Origin: an uncultured Prevotellaceae bacterium
GTDB lineage: Bacteria; Bacteroidota; Bacteroidia; Bacteroidales; Bacteroidaceae
Length of the DNA: 61,783 nucleotides
Assembly (NCBI GenBank): GCA_902780025.1
Contig: CACZDV010000011.1
Location: 1 to 61,783 of the forward strand
Direction: 5' to 3'
A model generated the notes under the pieces. That model saw nothing but the letters and a program-made list of their open reading frames with translations, had not been told where the DNA came from and ran no database searches. Positions 18,435-25,362 of this stretch are shown piece by piece. Numbering within the stretch: position 1 is the first letter of the stretch; each line of letters starts with the position of its first letter. Both the position numbers and the translations under genes were made by a program.

Positions 18435-20006
18435 GAACTCCGCAGATTTCGGTGTTCTCGGGAAGGGAATGACGTCGCGGATGTTCTGCATGCCGGTGAC
18501 GAAAAGGATAAGGCGCTCGAAGCCCAGTCCGAAACCTGCATGGGGGCAGGAACCGTAGCGACGGGTATCGAGGTACCACCAGAGTTTGTCGGTCTCCATG
18601 CCTCGGTTGTTGATTTCGGCCATGAGTTTGTCGTAAGATTCCTCACGGACGGAGCCGCCGATGATTTCGCCGATCTGGGGGAAGAGGACATCGGTGCCCT
18701 GCATGGTAGGTGCGGGAGCCTGGATGCCGTGGTAGCCGACGGAGGGCTGACACGGGGTGTCAGCAGAGACGGACGACGGGGCGGCGGGGTTCTGCTTCAT
18801 GTAGAAGGCTTTGATGGCGGAGGGGTAGTCGGTCATGATGACGGGCTTGCGGAAGTGCTGCTCGACAAGGTAGCGTTCGTGCTCGGAGGCGAGGTCGTCG
18901 CCCCAGTTGCAGGGGAACTCAAACTTGTGACCGTCGGCGATAGCCTTCTGGAGAATTTCGATACCCTCGGTATAGGTGAGGCGAACGAAGCTGTCCTTGA
19001 GGACACTCTCGAGACGCTCGATGAGGGTCTTGTCAATCATCTGGTTGAGGAAGGCAAGATCGTCCTTGCAGTTGTCGAGGGCCCAGCGGACGCAATATTT
19101 GATAAAATCCTCTTCAAGATCCATGAGTCCTTCCTGGTCGAGGAAGGCCACCTCAGGTTCGATCATCCAGAACTCGGCGAGGTGACGAGGGGTATTGCTG
19201 TTCTCAGCACGGAAGGTGGGACCGAAGGTGTAGATGGCACCGAGGGCCGTGGCACCGAGCTCACCCTCCAGCTGTCCGGAGACGGTGAGGGAGGTCTGCT
19301 GTCCGAAGAAGTCATCGTCGTAGATGATGGAGCCGTTCTCATCTTTCTTCAGGTCGTAGAGGTTCTTGGTGGTCACCTGGAACATGTTACCTGCACCTTC
19401 ACAGTCGGAGGCGGTGATGAGCGGGGTATGGAAATAATAGAACCCATGCTCGTGGAAGTAGGTATGGATAGCCATCGCCATGTTATGGCGGATGCGCATG
19501 ACAGCTCCGAAGGTATTGGTGCGGAGACGCAGGTGGGCGTTCTTACGCATGACCTCGAAACTCTGGCCTTTCTTCTGCATGGGGTAGGTATTGTCGCAGA
19601 GTCCATAGATCTCGATTTCGGCAGCCTGGATTTCGGAGGGCTGGCCGGCAGCGGGGGACTCGACGAGGGTTCCGGTGCAGCGGATGCAGGCGCCGGTGGT
19701 TACGTCCTTGAGACCCGCCGGAGAAGCGGAAGACTGGCACGAGGTGCCAGCATAGACAGACACCGTGGCCGGAGAGGCGGCGGGCACGGTGGCCGGAGAG
19801 GCGGAAGACTGGCACGAGGTGCCAGCATAGACAGACACCGTGGCAGGGTCGACGACAATCTGGACGTTCTTGATGGTGGAACCATCGTTGAGGGCGATAA
19901 AGTCGACGGCCTTGGAGGAGCGGTGGGTACGTACCCAGCCCATGACGGTGACTTCAGTACCGTAGGCGGTGGACTTTAAGACGTCGGTTATTTTTGTTCG
20001 TTTCAT
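18432..20006 (-). CDS. asnS: asparaginyl-tRNA synthetase with two repeat-derived insertions
   Basis: 524 residues; relatives are about 465. It charges tRNA-Asn. The N-terminal OB fold ([32 protein letters not shown]) and the class II catalytic core ([19 protein letters not shown]-like [27 protein letters not shown]) are intact. Residues about 54-98, in a loop of the OB fold, consist of two copies of [16 protein letters not shown]. Residues about 408-432 hold a second insertion (SADTPCQP) in the catalytic domain. Both replace loops that are short in relatives, and the frame is kept, so I expect a working enzyme. Confidence 0.95.
   Translation of the reverse strand: MKRTKITDVLKSTAYGTEVTVMGWVRTHRSSKAVDFIALNDGSTIKNVQIVVDPATVSVYAGTSCQSSASPATVPAASPATVSVYAGTSCQSSASPAGLKDVTTGACIRCTGTLVESPAAGQPSEIQAAEIEIYGLCDNTYPMQKKGQSFEVMRKNAHLRLRTNTFGAVMRIRHNMAMAIHTYFHEHGFYYFHTPLITASDCEGAGNMFQVTTKNLYDLKKDENGSIIYDDDFFGQQTSLTVSGQLEGELGATALGAIYTFGPTFRAENSNTPRHLAEFWMIEPEVAFLDQEGLMDLEEDFIKYCVRWALDNCKDDLAFLNQMIDKTLIERLESVLKDSFVRLTYTEGIEILQKAIADGHKFEFPCNWGDDLASEHERYLVEQHFRKPVIMTDYPSAIKAFYMKQNPAAPSSVSADTPCQPSVGYHGIQAPAPTMQGTDVLFPQIGEIIGGSVREESYDKLMAEINNRGMETDKLWWYLDTRRYGSCPHAGFGLGFERLILFVTGMQNIRDVIPFPRTPKSAEF
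18747..18763 (+). repeat. hairpin repeat A in asnS, catalytic-domain copy
   Basis: CTGACACgggGTGTCAG. In the gene frame it reads ADTPCQ, flanked by Ala/Pro/Ser residues. Confidence 0.85.
19710..19845 (+). repeat. tandem A+B hairpin repeats in asnS, OB-fold copy
   Basis: Two near-identical units of about 54 bp, each containing CTGGCACgagGTGCCAG (19734-19750 and 19809-19825). A B-type segment (GCCGGAGAGGCGGCGGGC) lies between them. The units start 75-76 bp apart and the gene frame is preserved. Confidence 0.85.
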
Positions 20007-20039
20007 TGTTTTTGCTATTTTTCTTTTTAAGAGGTTATC

Positions 20040-20142
20040 GCTTCGCTCAGGAAGTTATGGGACATTACTTCTTCCGAATTCCCATTAGTTCTCCTAACTT
20101 CTCCTGAATTCCCATAACTTCTTCTTACTTCCCCTAACTTCA
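20040..20142. repeat. imperfect short repeats in the asnS-rluB gap
   Basis: Variants of AACTTCTCCT and GAATTCCCAT alternate through most of this 136-bp gap. No promoter or gene is visible. It resembles the other short-period intergenic arrays in the window. Confidence 0.5.
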
Positions 20143-21546
20143 TTACTCATAAGCACCCATGCGGAGGCGGTCGACCTCTTCCTCGGTGAGGTAGCGCCAA
20201 TCACCACGGCGAAGGTTCTTCTTGGTGAGACCAGCAAACTGTACGCGGTCGAGCTTGAGGACGCGGTAGCCAAGGGACTCGAAGATACGACGGACAATGC
20301 GGTTCTTGCCGGAGTGGATCTCGATACCCACCTGCTTCTTGTCAGTCTGGTCGGCATACTGAACGTCGTCGGCCTTGATCTCGCCATCCTCGAGCTGGAT
20401 GCCCTCTGCAATCTTGGAGAGGTCGTGGGCAGCGACGGCCTTGTCGAGATAGACGTGGTAGATCTTCTTCTTGAGGTACTTGGGATGCGTCAGCTTCGAG
20501 GCGAGATCGCCGTCGTTGGTGAGCAGGAGCACGCCTGTGGTGTTACGGTCGAGACGACCAACGGGGTAGATGCGCTCGGGGCAGGCGTTCTTGACCAGGT
20601 CCATGACAGTCTTGCGCTGCTGCGGGTCATCGCTGGTGGTGACGTAGTCCTTGGGTTTGTTGAGGAGCACGTAGACCTTCTTCTCGATAGAGACGGGCTG
20701 GTCATGGAACTTCACCTCATCGGTGCGCAGCACCTTGGTGCCCAGTTCGGTGACCACCTGTCCGTTGACGGTGACCACACCAGCCTGGATGAACTCATCA
20801 GCCTCGCGACGGCTGCAGACACCAGCGTTGGCGAGGTACTTATTGAGACGCACCGGCTCATTGGGATCATAGTTGATCTCCTTGTACTCGATACGCTTCT
20901 TCAGGCTATACTTGGCATTGGGGTCGTAGTCGGCAGTGCGCTGACGCTTGTTATACGGCTTCTGGCCATAAGGAGCCTTGCCATAAGGACGGTTGCCCTG
21001 ACGGGGAGCGCCGTACTGCGAGCCACCCTGACGGTAGCCACCCTGCTGACGGTTGTTATAGCCATAACCCTGCTGACGGGGCTGGTAGCCCTGCTCGTCA
21101 CCCTCCTGGTTGTAGCGGGGACGATAGCCCTGCTGGGGACGGGGCTGATAGCCACCACCCTGACCGGGACGGCTGTTATAGCCATAGCCCTGCTGGGGAC
21201 GCGACTGATAGCCCCCTTGGTTATAGTTGTTACGGGGACGGTAACCCTGACGGGCCTGACCATACTGCTGGCCGTATTCACCCTGCGGCTGACGGGACTG
21301 GCTGCTCTGCAGGCCAGCTCCGAAACCTTCAGGACGGAAACCGCCCTCGTCGTTGTTGCGATTGAAACTGGGACGCTCGCCGGGTGTGTAGGCCGGGCGT
21401 TGTCCGGTGTGTATACGCGGCCGTGGCGAACGTCCACGATAGTCACGCTGAAAACCATTGCCTGCTGCTGTGTGGCCCTCTCGGCTACCAGCGTTCTGTT
21501 CTGTTGCAGGCTTCTCTTCGTAATTCTTCTCGTTTTCGAAATCCAT
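20143..21546 (-). CDS. rluB: rRNA pseudouridine synthase, RluB family, with prion-like N-terminus
   Basis: 467 residues. Residues about 228-290 are an S4 RNA-binding domain (VRLNKYLANAGVCSRREADE). The catalytic domain follows, with the Asp motif GRLDRNTTGVLLLTNDGDL. It should modify a uridine of 23S rRNA. The first 220 residues are low-complexity, rich in Gln, Gly, Arg, Tyr and Asn (QPRPQQGYRPRYN, YGYNNRQQGGYRQ), typical of disordered RNA-binding or phase-separating tails. Exact site specificity (RluB or RluE/F type) is not certain. Confidence 0.88.
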   Translation of the reverse strand: MDFENEKNYEEKPATEQNAGSREGHTAAGNGFQRDYRGRSPRPRIHTGQRPAYTPGERPSFNRNNDEGGFRPEGFGAGLQSSQSRQPQGEYGQQYGQARQGYRPRNNYNQGGYQSRPQQGYGYNSRPGQGGGYQPRPQQGYRPRYNQEGDEQGYQPRQQGYGYNNRQQGGYRQGGSQYGAPRQGNRPYGKAPYGQKPYNKRQRTADYDPNAKYSLKKRIEYKEINYDPNEPVRLNKYLANAGVCSRREADEFIQAGVVTVNGQVVTELGTKVLRTDEVKFHDQPVSIEKKVYVLLNKPKDYVTTSDDPQQRKTVMDLVKNACPERIYPVGRLDRNTTGVLLLTNDGDLASKLTHPKYLKKKIYHVYLDKAVAAHDLSKIAEGIQLEDGEIKADDVQYADQTDKKQVGIEIHSGKNRIVRRIFESLGYRVLKLDRVQFAGLTKKNLRRGDWRYLTEEEVDRLRMGAYE

Positions 21547-21568
21547 AATTGTGTTGTGTTGTTTTCTT

Positions 21569-21588
21569 TATACCTTATTATATATATA
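21569..21588. repeat. dispersed AT-rich motif upstream of rluB
   Basis: TATACCTTATTATATATATA. On the minus strand it becomes the leader of rluB with AATAAGGTATA about 25 nt before the ATG. Confidence 0.5.
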
Positions 21589-21592
21589 GGGA

Positions 21593-21614
21593 CTGGCACG
21601 GGGTGCCAGTATAG
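21593..21614 (+). repeat. hairpin repeat A between rluB and purB
   Basis: CTGGCACgggGTGCCAG followed by TATAG, immediately beside the AT-rich motif and 10 nt after the purB stop. It may act as a 3'-end hairpin for purB. Confidence 0.8.
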
Positions 21615-21623
21615 GCGACATTT

Positions 21624-23027
21624 CTACATGCCGGTGTAGGTGGCGGGAGTGATGGCACGGAGCTCGGCCTTGACAGACTCGCTGACGTTCAGCGTTTCGA
21701 TGAAGTCGGCGATGGTCGTGGCGGTGATACCCTCGTTAGTGCGGGTGAGTGCCTTCAGCGCCTCATAGGGATTGGGATAGCCCTCACGACGGAGGATGGT
21801 CTGGATACCCTCGGCGACGACAGCCCACGTATTGTCAAGATCCTGCTGCAGCTTCGTCTCGTTGAGGATGAGCTTGCGGAGTCCCTTGAGCGTGGACTGG
21901 AAAGCGATGAGGGCATGACCCATGGGAACACCGATATTACGGAGGACCGTGCTGTCGGTGAGGTCGCGCTGCAGTCGGCTGACGGGGAGTTTTGCCGAGA
22001 GGAACTGGAGGATGGCATTAGCGATGCCGAGGTTACCTTCCGAGTTCTCGTAGTCGATGGGGTTCACCTTATGCGGCATGGCACTGCTGCCCACCTCGCC
22101 GGCCTTGATCTTCTGCTTGAAGTAATCCATGGAGATATACATCCAGAAGTCGCGATCGAGGTCGATGACGATGGTGTTGATACGACGCATGGCATCGAAG
22201 ATGGCGGCCAGCCAGTCGTAGTTGGAAATCTGGGTGGTGTACTGTTCGCGCTCCAGACCGAGCTTGGCGCTGACGAAATCGTCGGCGAACAGTGGCCAGT
22301 TGAACTGGGGATAAGCCACGTGGTGGGCATTGAAGTTGCCGGTGGCACCGCCGAACTTAGCGGTAATCGGCGTCTCCTTCAGCGAGCGCAACTGCTCTTC
22401 GAGACGGTAGACATAGACCATTATCTCCTTGCCGAGACGCGTGGGCGATGCCGGCTGTCCGTGAGTCTTGGCAAGCATCGGCACATTACGCCACTCTTCG
22501 GCATAGTCATGGAGCTGCTCGATGAGTTCCTCAACGAGGGGATAGTAAACCTGTTCCAACGCTTCCTTGACGGAAAGGGGAACGGAGGTATTGTTGATAT
22601 CCTGGGAGGTGAGGCCGAAATGGATGAACTCCTTAAAGACCGCCGGAGATGCGGCGGGCACAGGGGAAGGCTGGCACGAGGTGCCAGCATAGGGGGACGA
22701 GGCGGGCACAAGGGCGTCAATGCGTTCCTTGATGAAATACTCGACGGCCTTGACGTCGTGGTTTGTCACCTTCTCGATGTCCTTCACGCGCTGAGCATCC
22801 TCAGTAGTGAACTGACGATAGATATCGCGCAGCGGCTCAAAGAGGCTGCGATCGAAGTTTTCGAGCTGAGGCAAGGGGAGTTCGCACAAGGATATGAAGT
22901 ACTCTATCTCTACACGGACACGGTAGCGTATCAGAGCATATTCTGAAAAGTATCCTGCTAAGGCTTCGGTCTTTCCACGATAGCGGCCATCAATAGGCGA
23001 GATGGCAGTCAAAACACTAAAATCCAT
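21624..23027 (-). CDS. purB: adenylosuccinate lyase with repeat-derived insertion
   Basis: 467 residues from the ATG at 23027; an upstream TTG (23045) is less likely. It acts twice in purine synthesis, on SAICAR and adenylosuccinate. Visible motifs: SPIDGRYRGKTEAL, HFGLTSQDINN, KTHGQPASPT and the signature GSSAMPHKVNPIDYENSEGN (catalytic Ser loop). Residues about 105-130 (ASSPYAGTSCQPSPVPAASP) are an A+B insertion just before the conserved FIHFGLTSQD segment. The frame is kept. The gene lies downstream of a tRNA-Val terminator. Confidence 0.95.
   Translation of the reverse strand: MDFSVLTAISPIDGRYRGKTEALAGYFSEYALIRYRVRVEIEYFISLCELPLPQLENFDRSLFEPLRDIYRQFTTEDAQRVKDIEKVTNHDVKAVEYFIKERIDALVPASSPYAGTSCQPSPVPAASPAVFKEFIHFGLTSQDINNTSVPLSVKEALEQVYYPLVEELIEQLHDYAEEWRNVPMLAKTHGQPASPTRLGKEIMVYVYRLEEQLRSLKETPITAKFGGATGNFNAHHVAYPQFNWPLFADDFVSAKLGLEREQYTTQISNYDWLAAIFDAMRRINTIVIDLDRDFWMYISMDYFKQKIKAGEVGSSAMPHKVNPIDYENSEGNLGIANAILQFLSAKLPVSRLQRDLTDSTVLRNIGVPMGHALIAFQSTLKGLRKLILNETKLQQDLDNTWAVVAEGIQTILRREGYPNPYEALKALTRTNEGITATTIADFIETLNVSESVKAELRAITPATYTGM
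22640..22687 (+). repeat. A+B hairpin repeat inside purB
   Basis: The B part (22640-22661) has CGCC and GGCG arms; one loop base differs from the mutL copies. The A part CTGGCACgagGTGCCAG is at 22671-22687. It encodes YAGTSCQPSPVPAASPA on the minus strand. Confidence 0.85.
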
Positions 23028-23049
23028 TTCTCTTCTTTTGCGCAAATTA

Positions 23050-23074
23050 AAAACCGCAGCATCGAGGGCTGCGG
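23050..23074 (-). terminator. terminator of tRNA-Val
   Basis: CCGCAGC (23054-23060) pairs with GCTGCGG (23068-23074). An A-run on the plus strand gives Ts after the stem on the minus strand. It separates the tRNA from purB. Confidence 0.8.
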
Positions 23075-23093
23075 AACTTTCTCTATGTTTTCG

Positions 23094-23168
23094 TGGGCGC
23101 TGACGGATTCGAACCGCCGACCCTCTGCTTGTAAGGCAGATGCTCTAAACCAGCTGAGCTAAGCGCCC
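23094..23168 (-). tRNA. tRNA-Val (anticodon UAC)
   Basis: 75 nt fold as a cloverleaf on the minus strand: acceptor GGGCGCT with AGCGCCC, D-arm GCTCAGCTGGTTTAGAGC, and anticodon stem TCTGC/GCAGA with loop CTTACAA. The T-arm contains GGTTCGAATCC. Anticodon TAC reads valine codons. CCA is not encoded. It has its own promoter and terminator. Confidence 0.95.
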
Positions 23169-23186
23169 CTTTCGTGTTTGCGGGTG

Positions 23187-23234
23187 CAAAGGTACGAAGA
23201 AAAAGTGAAAAGTGAAAAGTGAAAAGTGAAAATG
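23187..23234 (-). promoter_or_regulatory. tRNA-Val promoter with a heptad array at its -33 region
   Basis: Minus-strand TACCTTTG (23187-23194) is a perfect -7 box, about 18 nt before the tRNA. The -33 position falls inside an AGTGAAA heptad array (23201-23234), which supplies TTTC rather than TTTG. The guaB promoter has the same arrangement at the same spacing. Confidence 0.65.
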
Positions 23235-23265
23235 TTTTGTTTGTTAACGTTTTTTAAGTTGAGGG

Positions 23266-23363
23266 CCGCCGGAGAAGCGGCGGGCACAGGGGAAGAGAGA
23301 GGACCGCCGGAGAAGCGGCGGGCACGGGGGAAGAGAGAGGACCGCCGGAGAAGCGGCGGGCAC
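23266..23363 (+). repeat. three tandem 38-bp units with hairpin B after mutL
   Basis: Three copies of the 22-bp B hairpin start at 23266, 23304 and 23342, exactly 38 bp apart. The 16-bp spacers read as variants of AGGGGAAGAGAGAGGA. They lie right after the mutL stop. The exact period suggests recent tandem duplication. Confidence 0.9.
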
Positions 23364-23374
23364 GGGGGGAGGGG

Positions 23375-25306
23375 TTAGCCGAGGAGATGCTCGATATCAG
23401 ACTGAGGGAGGATGCAGAGGATGGCGCGACCGTCAGGGGTGTAGTTGACGTTGGTGCAGGCGAAGAGCTGGTTGGTAATGCTGTCCATCTCCTCATTGCT
23501 AAGGAGCTGACCATAGGGAACGGCAGTGGCGCGGGCTAACGAAAGGGCGAGACGTTCACGGCGAGTGACAAGGGGGGAGGCAGTCTTCTCAGCAATATCG
23601 GCCACAAGGGACTGAACAAGGGCAACGGGGTCACCATCGGCATCGGCGGGGATGGCATTGACGGCGTAACTGCCGCCACCAAGGTCGGAAAGGTCAAAGC
23701 CCATCTCGGTAAGGAGGGGCAAGGCCTCCGTCAGCAGGGCGGCCTCAGCGGATGAGAACTCTACAACCTCCGGAAAGAGGACGCTCTGGGAGGCCATGGG
23801 GCGGTCGCTGGTTTTAGCGAGGTAGTGCTCGTAGAGAATGCGGACAGAGGCGCGGTACTGGTCGATGATCATAAGGCCGGACTTGACGGCTGTCATGATG
23901 TAACGGGCCTTGTATTGGTAGTGGACGGGGGACTTTTCGGCGAGGAGGGAGGGCTGGCACGAGGTGCCAGCATAGGGGGACGGGGAGGAAGAGGGAGAGG
24001 CGGGAAAAGCGGCGGGAGCTGGGGAGGGCGCAGGGGAAGACTGGCACGGGGTGCCAGCATAGGGGGACGGGGAGGAAGAGGGAGAAGCGGGAAAAGCGGC
24101 GGGAGCTGGGGAGGGCGCAGAGGAAGACTGGCACGAGGTGCCAACATAGGGGGACGGGGAAGAGGAGGAACCGGTAGGAGAAGCGGCGGCTTTTTGGGGG
24201 GGGAAGGGAGTATAGGCAGGGTTATAGGTGACGCGGGGGGCGGCGATGTCATCTTGGAGGGGATTGAAGGGGGGAATATCGGGACGGCCCTCGGTGTCGA
24301 AATCGATGGCGGGGATATCGCAGAAACGGCCGATGGCATCTTTAACGGCGGCGGTGAGAATCTGCCAGAGGGCCTGTTCGTTCTCGAACTTAATCTCGGT
24401 CTTCGTGGGATGGATGTTGACGTCGATATCCGTGGCCGGAACATCGAAGTAGAGGAAATAAGGAGGCTGCATGCCCTCGGGGACGATGCGCTCGTAAGCA
24501 TTGAGGACCGCCTTATGGAAATAGGCATGCTTCATATAGCGGCCGTTGACAAAGAAGAACTGATGGGCGCCTTTCTTCTTGGCAGCCTCCGGTTTTCCGA
24601 CGAAGCCGGTGACCGTAGCCATGGTCGTGGTGACCTCCACAGGCATGAGGTCCTGACTGAAACGACGTCCGAAAACATCGGTGATACGCTGCAGGAGCGT
24701 TCCACGACGGAGATTCATCACCTCCGTGTCGCCGGCATGGAGGGTGAAAGCAACGTCCGGGTAGACCAGGACGATACGCTCAAAGGCGGTGATGATATTA
24801 TTCAGCTCGGTGGCGTTCGACTTGAGGAACTTACGTCGTGCCGGAACGTTATAGAAGAGGTTCTCCACCTTGAAGCTACTGCCGACGGGACAGGAGGCGG
24901 GTTCCTGAGACAGCACCTTGGAGGCCGCAATAGAGAGGCGGGTACCAATCTCTTCATCAGCGGTGCGGGTGGTCAGTTCCACCTGCGCCACAGCAGCGAT
25001 GGAGGGCAGTGCCTCACCTCGGAAACCCATGGTATGAAGGGCGAAAAGGTCGTCAGCCTTTTGTATCTTTGACGTAGCATGCCGCTCGAACGCCATACGG
25101 GCATCGGTCTCGGACATCCCATGACCGTTGTCGATGACCTGGATGGTGGTGCGCCCGGCATCGACGATAATGACGTGAATGTCTGTGGCTCCGGCATCGA
25201 CGGCGTTCTCCACCAGCTCCTTGATGACGGAAGCCGGTCGCTGGATGACCTCGCCAGCTGCTATCTGGTTGGCGACGGTATCGGGGAGAAGGTGGATGAG
25301 GTCCAT
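23375..25306 (-). CDS. mutL: DNA mismatch repair protein MutL with repeat-built linker
   Basis: 643 residues. The N-terminal GHKL ATPase has LLPDTVANQIAAGEV, the Glu/Asn motif ELVENAVDAGA, VIDNGHGM and GFRGEALPSI. The C-terminal dimerisation domain is about 465-643. MutL couples MutS mismatch binding to strand removal. Between them, residues about 378-455 are three near-identical 29-residue repeats (SPSPYAGTSCQ then SSAPSPAPAAFPAS) coded by 87-bp DNA units. The natural linker of MutL varies freely in length, which makes such an insertion tolerable. It is the last gene of the guaB-to-mutL group. Confidence 0.95.
   Translation of the reverse strand: MDLIHLLPDTVANQIAAGEVIQRPASVIKELVENAVDAGATDIHVIIVDAGRTTIQVIDNGHGMSETDARMAFERHATSKIQKADDLFALHTMGFRGEALPSIAAVAQVELTTRTADEEIGTRLSIAASKVLSQEPASCPVGSSFKVENLFYNVPARRKFLKSNATELNNIITAFERIVLVYPDVAFTLHAGDTEVMNLRRGTLLQRITDVFGRRFSQDLMPVEVTTTMATVTGFVGKPEAAKKKGAHQFFFVNGRYMKHAYFHKAVLNAYERIVPEGMQPPYFLYFDVPATDIDVNIHPTKTEIKFENEQALWQILTAAVKDAIGRFCDIPAIDFDTEGRPDIPPFNPLQDDIAAPRVTYNPAYTPFPPQKAAASPTGSSSSPSPYVGTSCQSSSAPSPAPAAFPASPSSSPSPYAGTPCQSSPAPSPAPAAFPASPSSSPSPYAGTSCQPSLLAEKSPVHYQYKARYIMTAVKSGLMIIDQYRASVRILYEHYLAKTSDRPMASQSVLFPEVVEFSSAEAALLTEALPLLTEMGFDLSDLGGGSYAVNAIPADADGDPVALVQSLVADIAEKTASPLVTRRERLALSLARATAVPYGQLLSNEEMDSITNQLFACTNVNYTPDGRAILCILPQSDIEHLLG
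23942..24170 (+). repeat. 87-bp tandem A+B repeats in the mutL linker
   Basis: A hairpins at 23954-23970, 24041-24057 and 24128-24144 are exactly 87 bp apart, a multiple of three. The third has one mismatch at the stem end (final A for G). B-like segments lie between them. Confidence 0.9.
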
Positions 25307-25312
25307 GGGCGC

Positions 25313-25360
25313 TTTGCTAGTGAAAAGTGAAAAGTGAAGAGTGAAGAGTGAAGGGTGAAG
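25313..25360 (+). repeat. heptad array between the OstA-like gene and mutL
   Basis: GCTAGTGAAAAGTGAAAAG and further units (AAGAGTG, AAGGGTG). Here the AGTGAAA strand is opposite to the flanking genes. It fills the gap between the OstA-like gene's stop and the mutL start. Confidence 0.7.
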
Positions 25361-25362
25361 GG

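Noticed and set aside
18351-19979. 542-codon open frame opposite asnS
   Set aside because: It is the shadow of a highly biased coding strand and includes translated repeats (Gly/Arg-rich), with no family resemblance.
23942-24170. Possible CRISPR-like array in mutL
   Set aside because: Only three units, no unique spacers, unit length a multiple of three and the frame is coding; no cas genes.
23825-25072. 415-codon open frame opposite mutL
   Set aside because: Shadow frame; its apparent repeats ([13 protein letters not shown]) are the other strand of the hairpin units.
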